The notes below the pieces were generated by a model. The model was given only the letters and a program-made list of their open reading frames with translations, was not told the DNA's origin and made no database searches. A stretch of 7,954 bases of DNA, taken from assembly GCA_947463165.1 (NCBI GenBank), contig CANHSW010000092.1, forward strand, positions 1 to 7,954, read 5' to 3'. The DNA is from Cyanobacteriota bacterium (GTDB lineage: Bacteria; Cyanobacteriota; Cyanobacteriia; PCC-6307; Cyanobiaceae). A program made the position numbers and the translations under genes. Below are positions 1 through 5,982 of the stretch, one piece after another (position 1 is the stretch's first letter; each line of letters begins with the position of its first letter).

Positions 1-715
1 GCTCTATGGGATTGCCAATGCTGCCGAGAGGGGGCGATGGGTCAATATCAGGATTAATGCCAGGATTAATGCCAGGATTGGTGTCAGTATTGGTGTCAGT
101 ATTGGTGTCGGAATCGATATCGGAATCAATATCAAGGTCAATACCAAAGTCAATGCCTGGGTCAATATCATGCTCGGCATCGGAGTCGACGCAAGGATTG
201 ACTATATTATTTACATTATTTATATTCCAGCTTGGCATTAAATCGCCCTCAAATTTGCCGGGATTAAGATTGCCTGCTTCCAGTGCTTTCCAGACAAAGT
301 CAATGCAGCTATTGGTTAATCCATTGTAACCAATTGAAAATCCATATGTAGATGGATTGCCTCCAAAGTTTTTCATTGCGGCATATTGTTCTGAGGTGAT
401 TGGGATAGTACGTGAATAGTAGTCTCCTAAATAATAGATGTGATCGTTTTTGCTGATAACTCCTGTCGTTAAGGGTGCGCCATCAACTACTGGACCCCAT
501 CCATAGCTAAAAAAACCTCCTTTGCCGTCATCCAATTCAAACCACATGTGTCCGAATAGTGATTCGTTGCCTTTAATGGTTTCAGTACCTCTTTCCGCGA
601 CGCATATGGTTATTGTATAATTGAAGTCGGAGTAATCAGGTTTAGTATAATCGGCATCCAGCTGGGTTGAATTATTCGCAACGCTTGTCAGTGTGCAAAC
701 CATTAGCCCAGGCAT
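1..715 (-). CDS. Partial gene: putative permuted papain-like (LRAT/NlpC-type) protein with Asp/Asn-rich repeat tail
   Basis: An open frame runs on the minus strand from an ATG at 715 to the left edge, giving 238 visible codons; the C terminus is missing. I do not recognise a named family. Visible features are an N-terminal stretch of about 30 residues without a signal peptide, then a domain of roughly residues 33-172 with GHMWFELDDG (His56) and later TNSCIDFVWKAL (Cys137). A His in a strand followed by a Cys at the start of a helix is the order seen in permuted NlpC/P60 or LRAT-like cysteine enzymes, so a hydrolase or acyltransferase is a guess. Residues 183-226 are tetrapeptide repeats, then a Pro/Gly-rich segment. 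The ATG at 715 has AGG seven bases upstream (722-724); a second in-frame ATG lies at 703. The frame is open upstream only to a stop at 809-811. Codons are AT-rich, unlike the neighbouring genes, which suggests horizontal acquisition. Confidence 0.7.
   Translation of the reverse strand, partial: MPGLMVCTLTSVANNSTQLDADYTKPDYSDFNYTITICVAERGTETIKGNESLFGHMWFELDDGKGGFFSYGWGPVVDGAPLTTGVISKNDHIYYLGDYYSRTIPITSEQYAAMKNFGGNPSTYGFSIGYNGLTNSCIDFVWKALEAGNLNPGKFEGDLMPSWNINNVNNIVNPCVDSDAEHDIDPGIDFGIDLDIDSDIDSDTNTDTNTDTNPGINPGINPDIDPSPPLGSIGNPIE
38..169 (-). repeat. Eleven 12-bp tandem units encoding (D/G)-(I/T)-(D/N)-x tetrapeptides
   Basis: Exactly 132 bases read on the minus strand as 11 consecutive tetrapeptides: DIDP, GIDF, GIDL, DIDS, DIDS, DTNT, DTNT, DTNP, GINP, GINP, DIDP. 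Some adjacent units are identical in DNA (for example the GGCATTAATCCT pair), others have diverged, so the array grew by duplication in phase with the reading frame. The high Asp/Asn density at every second residue could bind calcium or form a flexible acidic linker; the sequence does not decide this. Because the unit is a multiple of three, copy-number change would alter length without frameshift. Confidence 0.85.
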
Positions 716-1025
716 TTGAGGCCTGTTAATTATTGACTTGCAGGAGTCAGGTTTTCGTTCGTTTTGCGATGTTTGTAATATCTCAGGTGAGTCTCGCTGT
801 AAGACTGCTTAAGCTTACAGCGCAATGCATTGGCATCATGCAAGCCCAAATACCATGTACCGCAAGCTTTTGACTTTCTTAGGAAGCCATACTTCGTCAC
901 TCCACAATCTATAATGCTGTCCTGGTCGAGCGGCTCGCCCCAGCCACCACCCAATAGCCCCCCTCTAGCCAAAACACCCCCCAATCAACCCCCACTACGC
1001 CCTAACAGCCGCCACAAAACAGCCC
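716..1025. other. 310-base stretch with no convincing gene
   Basis: This stretch lies between the glycosyltransferase stop and the left-edge gene. It contains one minus-strand ORF of 84 codons (730-984). The ORF's first part is translated from the G-run tract (Gly/Leu/Trp-rich), and its second part reads like ordinary protein, with KYGFLRKS and YYKHRK. I recognise no family and see no good ribosome binding site, so it may be a decayed fragment or chance. If it were a gene, its stop would sit 14 bases before the ATG of the left-edge gene. The base composition switches inside this stretch, AT-rich below about 920 and C-rich from about 930. I see no tRNA, no clear hairpin terminator and no insertion-sequence ends. 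Confidence 0.5.
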
Positions 1026-1032
1026 TCACCCC
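938..1032 (-). other. G-run-rich tract at the 3' end of the glycosyltransferase transcript
   Basis: On the plus strand there are C runs at 938-941, 950-952, 958-963, 977-982, 989-993, 1000-1002, 1023-1025 and 1029-1032. On the minus strand, which the upstream operon transcribes, these are eight runs of three to six G within 95 bases, starting just before and continuing past the glycosyltransferase stop codon. Spacers are mostly 5-13 bases, so a canonical tight quadruplex is not obvious, but a G-rich 3' structure is possible. It could take the place of a missing hairpin terminator; that is a guess. Confidence 0.4.
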
Positions 1033-2450
1033 ACCAGCTCACCAGGATGCAGTAACTGGCCGTAGAGCTTTTCCAGGGCGTCGATGTTGTGGCTGAGGCT
1101 ATAGCGCTCCAGCACTCTCTCCCGGGCGCGGCGGCCCAGTTCGGCGCTGAGTACCGGTTGGTCGCGTAGCAGTGGCAGCAGGGTGCGCAGTTGGGTGGTG
1201 ACCGCCTGGGTGCTGATCACGATGCCGGCGCCCCCCTCCAGCACCTCGCCATCGGCGCCGGCATCGGTGGCGATGCAGGCCGTGCCGCTGGCCATCGCCT
1301 CCAGCAGCGCCAGGCTCAGCCCCTCCACCAGCGAGGGCAAAATAAATACTTCTGCCAATTGCAATAGCGCCAGCCGCCGCAGGCGATCCGGCTCATGGCC
1401 CCACCAGAGCACCCGGTCTTCTTCTCCAAAGCTCTGCATCAACTGTTGACGCATCGTTCCATCGCCCACCACCACCAGGCGGCAGCCCGGCAGCTGCACC
1501 AGCCGCCAGGCTTTTAGTAACGCCTCCACATTTTTTTCGGGAGCGATGCGGCCCATATACAAAAATATCCGCTCATTGCCAAACTGGCGCTGCAGGGCAG
1601 CTAGTTCCTGGCTTACCGAGGGCTGGTCTTGGCCGGCCGGCGCCCATTGCTGGGGATCTACGCCATTGGGAATCACCGCCAGCCGGTTTTCCTTCACCCC
1701 CAGCCGATTCAGTAGCTCCGCCTGTAGCTCGGAAAACACAATCACCCGGTCGTAGTGGGCCAGGGAGGGGGCGTATAGCTGATACATCAGCTGGGTGGTG
1801 CCGGCGGTGAGGTTGCGCAGGCCTGCGTCGAAGGCTGGATGGAAGGTGGCCACCAGCGGCAAGCCCAGTTGCTCGCATAGATCCGGCAGCAGGAAATCCA
1901 AAGGCGAGAGGGTGAGGCTGGCGTGCACCACATCGGGCCGCAGCCGCTCCAGCGACTCCCGCAGCTCCCGCTGGGCACCGGGGGCAGGCACCGTGTAAAC
2001 CTGACTCTTCATCAGGTAGGTGAGGGCCACCTCGGGATTGGCTAGCGCCTCGGCGGTTTGCGGAGCATCGACACCGGTTTGGGCACTGGCCGTGGCCCGG
2101 GAGTTGGTACCGCTCAGAAAATTGGCGCTGGCCCGGGCACTGGCAGCGGCTTGGGAGCTGGTGTGGGCCTGGAAGTTGACAGCTACCTGGGAGTTGGCGC
2201 CGCTGAGGGCAGCGGTGGCAGCATTGGTGCTTACGGCCGCCGCCGCCGGGCTGGCGGTTTGCCATGGCATGAATGGGTTATCCGAGTCGTCGCGGCGCAG
2301 GGGGAAGCTGGCCGGCGTATCGAAGTGGATAAAACTGATCCGATGACCGCGGTTGCGCAACGCCTCGGTGATCGTGAGCCCGTAGGTGACGTTGCCGCAA
2401 AAGGGAGATTTTTTACCTAGCCAGGCGATGTGGGTCACCAGATGGACCAC
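1026..2450 (-). CDS. GT4-family glycosyltransferase (GT-B fold) with low-complexity insertion
   Basis: The 474-residue product is a GT4 retaining glycosyltransferase of the Glycos_transf_1 type. It probably moves a sugar from a nucleotide-sugar onto a lipid or polysaccharide at the cytoplasmic face; donor and acceptor cannot be read. The N-terminal Rossmann domain has SPFCGNVTYG (15-24) and TFHPAFD (202-208). The linker has IPNGVD (260-265). The C-terminal donor-binding domain has YMGRIAPEKN (298-307), VVVGDG (326-331) and the EX7E motif with Glu376 and Glu384. Residues about 60-140 are an Ala/Ser/Asn/Gln-rich insertion with hexapeptide repeats; without it the length would be near 394, which is usual for the family. 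The start is GTG at 2450 with a weak binding site. GTG at 2438 (residue 5), preceded by GGTGG, is an alternative. It is the last gene of the minus-strand block, 41 bases after the transporter. Confidence 0.9.
   Translation of the reverse strand: MVHLVTHIAWLGKKSPFCGNVTYGLTITEALRNRGHRISFIHFDTPASFPLRRDDSDNPFMPWQTASPAAAAVSTNAATAALSGANSQVAVNFQAHTSSQAAASARASANFLSGTNSRATASAQTGVDAPQTAEALANPEVALTYLMKSQVYTVPAPGAQRELRESLERLRPDVVHASLTLSPLDFLLPDLCEQLGLPLVATFHPAFDAGLRNLTAGTTQLMYQLYAPSLAHYDRVIVFSELQAELLNRLGVKENRLAVIPNGVDPQQWAPAGQDQPSVSQELAALQRQFGNERIFLYMGRIAPEKNVEALLKAWRLVQLPGCRLVVVGDGTMRQQLMQSFGEEDRVLWWGHEPDRLRRLALLQLAEVFILPSLVEGLSLALLEAMASGTACIATDAGADGEVLEGGAGIVISTQAVTTQLRTLLPLLRDQPVLSAELGRRARERVLERYSLSHNIDALEKLYGQLLHPGELVG
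2061..2204 (-). repeat. Eight degenerate 18-bp tandem repeats inside the glycosyltransferase gene
   Basis: The 144 bases divide evenly into eight 18-bp units; on the plus strand the consensus is roughly cTGGGAgyTGGcrccGcy (for example 2187-2204 and 2097-2114 differ at few positions). In frame they encode SGANSQ, VAVNFQ, AHTSSQ, AAASAR, ASANFL, SGTNSR, ATASAQ and TGVDAP, residues 83-130. The units begin in the middle of the N-terminal sugar-acceptor domain, so the product probably forms a flexible surface loop. The flanking residues 66-82 (Ala/Thr/Ser-rich) may be further decayed units. Confidence 0.8.
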
Positions 2451-2491
2451 CAGGACTGGTGTTCAGTTGCGTGAGCCAAAGCTAACAGCGG

Positions 2492-3886
2492 CTAACTGCG
2501 CTGCCAGGGCTTCTCCGCCAGGGCCGCCAGCAGGGCGATGCCGGCCAGGGTCCATAGCACCGGCAGCAGGCCGTAGCTACTCACCAGCGTGCCGGCCAGC
2601 ACCAGAGGCAGGCTCAAGGCGATGTTGATCAGGTTGTTCTGCAGCCCGAACACCTTGCCCCGCTGGTCCTCCGGCGTGTCCTCTTGGATGGTGGTTTGGG
2701 CTGGAATCGCCAGCAGCGAAGCGCCCACCCCCAACACCACGCAGAGCAGCAGGGTGCCGCTGAGGTTGCCCCTCAGCTGGCCAAGCAGCACCAAACTGCA
2801 GGCGATCGTGGCCAAACCGGCGCTCGCCAGGTGGCGGCGGTGGAAGCGATGGCCCAGTTGCGCCACTGCCAGGGCGCCGGCCGCCAGCCCCAAACCGCTC
2901 ATCGCCAGCAGGGTGCCAAAGCGGGTGGGCCCCAGGGAGGCGATCGAAGCGGCCAGGCTGATCGCCAGCACATAAAGCGCCGCCAGCAGGCTGTAGAGCA
3001 GCACCAGATGCAGCATGGCGTTGCGCACGCTCGGGCGTTCGCGCAGCACCTGCACACCCTCGCCGATTTCCTGCCAGAGGCTGGAGCTGCGGGGCTGGCG
3101 GGGTGGCTCCTGCAGCTGCAGGCTGCTGATTACCAGCGCCGCCATGCCGTAACAAAAGGGCAGTAGCAAAAATTCGCCACCGCCGATGCCGATGGCCGCC
3201 AACAGCTTGTGCAGCAGCCGCAGCACCGGATCCCCCAGGGCAAAACCCAAAATCGTGGCCGCCATGCTGGTGGCCTGATACAGCGAATTGGCCGGTAACA
3301 GCAACTCTCCCGGCACCAGCAGCGGCATCGCCGCCTGCTCCGCCGGCGCGAAGAACTGGGTGAGCACCGACTCCATAAAGGTCATCGCCACCAGGCCCCA
3401 GTAGCCCCAGCTGAGCCCCAGCCAGCTGGGGCCCTCCAGCAAACACAGCGGCGCCAGCATCACCAGCAGGGCCCGCAGGCCGTTGGAGGCCACCATCACG
3501 CCCCGCTTGGGCCAGCGATCGGCCCAGGCCCCCGCCACCGTGCCCAGCAGCATCGCCGGGATCGTGTTGGCCACATAAATTCCGGTGGCCAGCAGGGTGA
3601 TCATCTGAGCCCGGTTTTCCGGCAGCTCCAGGCGCATGGCGCTGGCCGCCTCGGCCAGGGCTGGATTGGCCTCCGGTGTGCTGCCCACCCAGGTCTGGGC
3701 GATCAGATACACCATCAACACGATGTAAAACTTGTCGGCCAGTTGCGAAAAGATCTGGCCGATCCACAGCCGGCGGAAGTCCGGTAGTGCCAGCACCCCC
3801 GGCAGACCCGTGGCACCCCTGGGCTGGAAACCGCTGGTTTCCTGGCTATTGCTCAAGCGCTGCCGTCCTTTTCCTGACCCGGTCAT
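2492..3886 (-). CDS. Major facilitator superfamily transporter
   Basis: The 464-residue product is an integral inner-membrane protein with about 12 hydrophobic segments, most like the MFS_3/EntS-type exporters. After a roughly 30-residue polar N terminus, helix 1 begins around residue 36. The loop after helix 2 holds GAWADRWPKR (119-128), matching the superfamily's motif A (G-x3-D-R-x2-R/K). Residues 179-206 (APAEQAAMPLL...LLPANSLYQA) and 402-415 (EDTPEDQRGKVFGL) are also characteristic of this subgroup. A polar linker around residues 258-290 separates the two six-helix halves. The ATG at 3886 overlaps the recO stop as ATGA, so translation is likely coupled. The substrate is unknown; export of a small molecule is the family tendency, and the adjoining glycosyltransferase does not settle it. 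Confidence 0.88.
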   Translation of the reverse strand: MTGSGKGRQRLSNSQETSGFQPRGATGLPGVLALPDFRRLWIGQIFSQLADKFYIVLMVYLIAQTWVGSTPEANPALAEAASAMRLELPENRAQMITLLATGIYVANTIPAMLLGTVAGAWADRWPKRGVMVASNGLRALLVMLAPLCLLEGPSWLGLSWGYWGLVAMTFMESVLTQFFAPAEQAAMPLLVPGELLLPANSLYQATSMAATILGFALGDPVLRLLHKLLAAIGIGGGEFLLLPFCYGMAALVISSLQLQEPPRQPRSSSLWQEIGEGVQVLRERPSVRNAMLHLVLLYSLLAALYVLAISLAASIASLGPTRFGTLLAMSGLGLAAGALAVAQLGHRFHRRHLASAGLATIACSLVLLGQLRGNLSGTLLLCVVLGVGASLLAIPAQTTIQEDTPEDQRGKVFGLQNNLINIALSLPLVLAGTLVSSYGLLPVLWTLAGIALLAALAEKPWQRS

Positions 3887-4674
3887 GATGCTTCAGGCAG
3901 GAAGCCACTGCGCAGCAGCCGGAAGGCCCGGGGCGGCCGTTCCAGGTGGTATTCGCACCACAGCTCCACCAGATCCAGCAACCGCAACCACACCGCCGGC
4001 GGCCCCATCAGCTCCCCATCGCGGCGCCTTGGCAGCACCGGCCGCAACAACCGCTGCAGCAGCGCCAATTCGGAAGCGTTCAGCGCCAGCTGGCAGCCCG
4101 GCACCGCGCCGATCACCAGCCCCTCCTCCGGCAGCAAACTGCAGCGCCATTGCCAGTCCCCCAGGGGGGGTGCCAGGGGTTCACCGCTGCGGGCGCAGCT
4201 GGCCAGGGGCAGGGCAAAGCCCCCCAGGGCCAACTGGTGCACCGCCCCCTGCACGGCGATGGCCAACAGCTCGGCATTGGCTCCCTTGTCTTGAACCAGC
4301 TGCTCCAGCCGGCCCAGCTGCATGGTGAGGTTGCCCAGCAAGCCCTCCACCGGATTGCCCACCGGCACCATGGCCAGGCTCAGCTCCGCCAGGGCCTGGG
4401 CTGCCGCCAGGCTCTCCAGCCGTTCGGCCAGCGGGGCGTAGTTGCGCAACACCCGCAGCTGCCGCACCCGCGCCAGCCCGCCAACTTTGCCGCCCACCTG
4501 CAGTTGCAGCTGGGCCAGGGGCACCGCCGCCGCCAGGCTGCTGTTCGGCCGGCGCGCCCCTGGCACCGCCAGGCGGGTGATGCCCTCGGCGTCGCTGAGC
4601 AGGGTGAGCAGCCGATCCTGTTCCCCCAGGGGCCTGCAGCTGAGCGCCAATCCCTGCAGCCGCCAATCAGGCAC
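3883..4674 (-). CDS. recO: DNA repair protein RecO
   Basis: RecO acts in the RecFOR pathway: it anneals complementary single strands and helps load RecA onto SSB-covered gaps. The 263-residue length is typical. The N-terminal OB-fold covers about residues 1-78, with LGEQDRLLTLLS (16-27) and TRLAVPGARRPNSSL (33-47), both hallmark segments. A helical domain follows, with the hallmark ELSLAMVPVGNPVEGLL (97-113). The C2-C2 zinc site of many bacterial RecO proteins is reduced: only Cys160, Cys178 and Cys194 are seen and the usual CxxC pairs are absent. The start is GTG at 4674, eight bases inside the end of deoC; it is preferred because the hallmark N-terminal residues begin right there. It ends in an ATGA overlap with the MFS gene, so it sits in the middle of the coupled block. 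Confidence 0.93.
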   Translation of the reverse strand: MPDWRLQGLALSCRPLGEQDRLLTLLSDAEGITRLAVPGARRPNSSLAAAVPLAQLQLQVGGKVGGLARVRQLRVLRNYAPLAERLESLAAAQALAELSLAMVPVGNPVEGLLGNLTMQLGRLEQLVQDKGANAELLAIAVQGAVHQLALGGFALPLASCARSGEPLAPPLGDWQWRCSLLPEEGLVIGAVPGCQLALNASELALLQRLLRPVLPRRRDGELMGPPAVWLRLLDLVELWCEYHLERPPRAFRLLRSGFLPEAS

Positions 4675-5347
4675 GGGAGCGCAGCGCCTGGATCAGGGCG
4701 ACGCCGCGGCTGGTGCCCAACCTGATCGCCCCCGCCGCCACCAGCCCATAGGCCTGCTCCAAATCGGCGATGCCACCGGAGGCCTTCACGGCGGCCCGAC
4801 CCCGGGCCAGGCCGCACAGCTGGCTCACCTGCTCGGCGGTGACCGGCGCCCCGTAGCCGCTGCCGGTCTTGAGGAAGCGGGCGCCCACATCGATGCTCAC
4901 CTCCACCAGCAAGGCCAGGGCCTCCGGGTCGAGGCGGCCCACCTCCAGGATCACCTTCACCGGCAGGCCCAGCTCGCAGATGGGCGCCAGATCGGCCTGG
5001 AGGCTGGCGCTGTCCCGGTCGGCGAGGGCACCGAAATCGGGAACCACATCAAGTTCGTCGGCGCCGGCTGCTGCTGCTGCCTCCGCCTCGGCCCGCTTGA
5101 TCGCCGCTGGCACCGCCCCGAAGGGGAAGCCCACCACGCCGATCAACAGGGGGCTGGCCCCCCTGCCAGCGCCCTGGAGCGGCAGCCGTTCCCGGGCCAG
5201 CGCCAGCCAGCGGGAGGCGACGCAGACGCCGGCAAAACCGAAGTGGCGGGCCTCGTCGCAGCAGCGCAGGATCGCCTGGCTGCCCTGGTGGGGATCCAGC
5301 AGGGCATGGTCGATCAGGGGGGCCAGGTCGGGGAGGTCTTGGCTCAC
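4667..5347 (-). CDS. deoC: Deoxyribose-phosphate aldolase
   Basis: DeoC cleaves 2-deoxyribose-5-phosphate to glyceraldehyde-3-phosphate and acetaldehyde, in cytosolic deoxynucleoside catabolism. The 226-residue protein is a class I aldolase TIM barrel. The conserved segments appear in order: IDHALLDP (12-19), VGFPFGA (72-78), ADELDVVPDFGAL (96-108) with Asp100 as the proton-relay residue, VKVILEVGRL (130-139), ARFLKTGSGYG (156-166) with Lys160 as the expected Schiff-base lysine, and AVKASGGI (186-193) with Lys188 as the second active-site lysine. All catalytic residues are present. The start GTG at 5347 overlaps the hpf stop (GTGA), and the 3' end overlaps recO by 8 bases, so it is translated as part of the same message. 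Confidence 0.94.
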   Translation of the reverse strand: MSQDLPDLAPLIDHALLDPHQGSQAILRCCDEARHFGFAGVCVASRWLALARERLPLQGAGRGASPLLIGVVGFPFGAVPAAIKRAEAEAAAAAGADELDVVPDFGALADRDSASLQADLAPICELGLPVKVILEVGRLDPEALALLVEVSIDVGARFLKTGSGYGAPVTAEQVSQLCGLARGRAAVKASGGIADLEQAYGLVAAGAIRLGTSRGVALIQALRSRA

Positions 5348-5928
5348 GCCTTGGCCTGAATCACACCGAAGCCACCATGATTGCGGCGATAGGCCACCTG
5401 CAATTGGTTGGTTTCTTTATCGCGGAAAACATAAAAATCATGGTCGATCAGATCCAATTGATGCAGGGCATCATCGAGGCTCATCGCTGGCATATCGAAA
5501 TACTTGCGCCGCACGCCGGGGCTGGGCAGCTCCGCTTGCAGCCCATCGGTGAGGCTGGCGCCAGGTGGCGGCAGGCTGGCGGCCCCCAGCTCCTCATCGC
5601 GGGCCGAGCGATGCACGGGCCCCTGCTGGGAATCCAGCAGGCGCTCCTTATAGCGATTCAACTGGCGAGTTAATTTATTGGCCACCAGATCGATGCTGGC
5701 GTAGAGATTTTCGCTTCTCTCCTGGGCGCGTATAACGGTGCCGTTGGCATACATCGTGACCTCGACAATTTGCTGGGGCACGCTCGGGTTGCGAGCCACA
5801 GACAAGTGCACATCAGCTTCCTTGACCAGGCCTTCGTGGTTGGTGATGGCGCGGGTGAGCTTGGTTTCGGTGTATTCCCGGATCGCCGGGGTCACGTCAA
5901 GATTGCGGCCGTGGATGAGCAGTTTCAT
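5344..5928 (-). CDS. hpf: Long-form ribosome hibernation promoting factor (LrtA)
   Basis: The 194-residue protein is a long HPF, called LrtA (light-repressed transcript) in cyanobacteria. It binds the 30S decoding region and drives formation of inactive 100S ribosome dimers in the dark or under starvation. The N-terminal S30AE domain covers about residues 1-95, beginning MKLLIHGRNLDVTPAI and including ERSENLYASIDLVANKL (70-86). A polar, Pro/Gly-rich linker follows (97-138). The C-terminal dimerisation domain (139-190) contains VRRKYFDMPAMSLDDAL and DHDFYVFRD. The frame stays open a further 124 codons upstream, but that part is antisense to lipB and has no S30AE homology, so the ATG at 5928 is taken. 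GGAGG lies 13 bases upstream (5942-5946), longer than usual spacing. It is the first gene of the minus-strand block. Confidence 0.94.
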   Translation of the reverse strand: MKLLIHGRNLDVTPAIREYTETKLTRAITNHEGLVKEADVHLSVARNPSVPQQIVEVTMYANGTVIRAQERSENLYASIDLVANKLTRQLNRYKERLLDSQQGPVHRSARDEELGAASLPPPGASLTDGLQAELPSPGVRRKYFDMPAMSLDDALHQLDLIDHDFYVFRDKETNQLQVAYRRNHGGFGVIQAKA

Positions 5929-5982
5929 CAGATGGCAACCGCCTCCGGTGCAGTGGCCCTCCAACGCTAGGGAAACTTGTCC
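5929..5982. promoter_or_regulatory. 54-base divergent intergenic region between hpf and lipB
   Basis: This is the only space from which both the five-gene minus-strand block and the lipB-ligase pair could be started. I cannot point to a convincing -35/-10 pair on either strand. With so little room, at least one promoter must lie within the opposing coding sequence, most likely the hpf promoter within the 5' part of lipB. The GGAGG for hpf and the AGGGA for lipB both lie here. Confidence 0.45.
5969..5973 (+). promoter_or_regulatory. Ribosome binding site AGGGA that decides the lipB start
   Basis: AGGGA lies nine bases before GTG at 5983 but only three before TTG at 5977. The normal spacing and the better start codon both favour GTG at 5983. 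An in-frame TAG at 5968-5970 excludes any earlier start. Confidence 0.55.

Noticed and set aside
38..169. CRISPR array
   Set aside because: The units are contiguous 12-mers without spacers and are translated in frame; no cas genes are present.
6..329. Plus-strand 107-codon ORF with SVLVSVLVSESIS-like repeats
   Set aside because: It is the shadow of the 12-bp repeat array of the minus-strand gene, which has a longer frame and sensible protein sequence.
806..860. Possible terminator or small RNA around AAGCTT/AATGCATT palindromes
   Set aside because: Only short palindromes and a 5-bp stem can be formed; there is no U-tract and no tRNA or known RNA signature.
1573..2265. 230-codon minus-strand frame with QLPG-type repeats overlapping the glycosyltransferase
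   Set aside because: It is an out-of-frame reading of the same 18-bp repeats and GC-rich DNA; the GT4 motifs are in the other frame.
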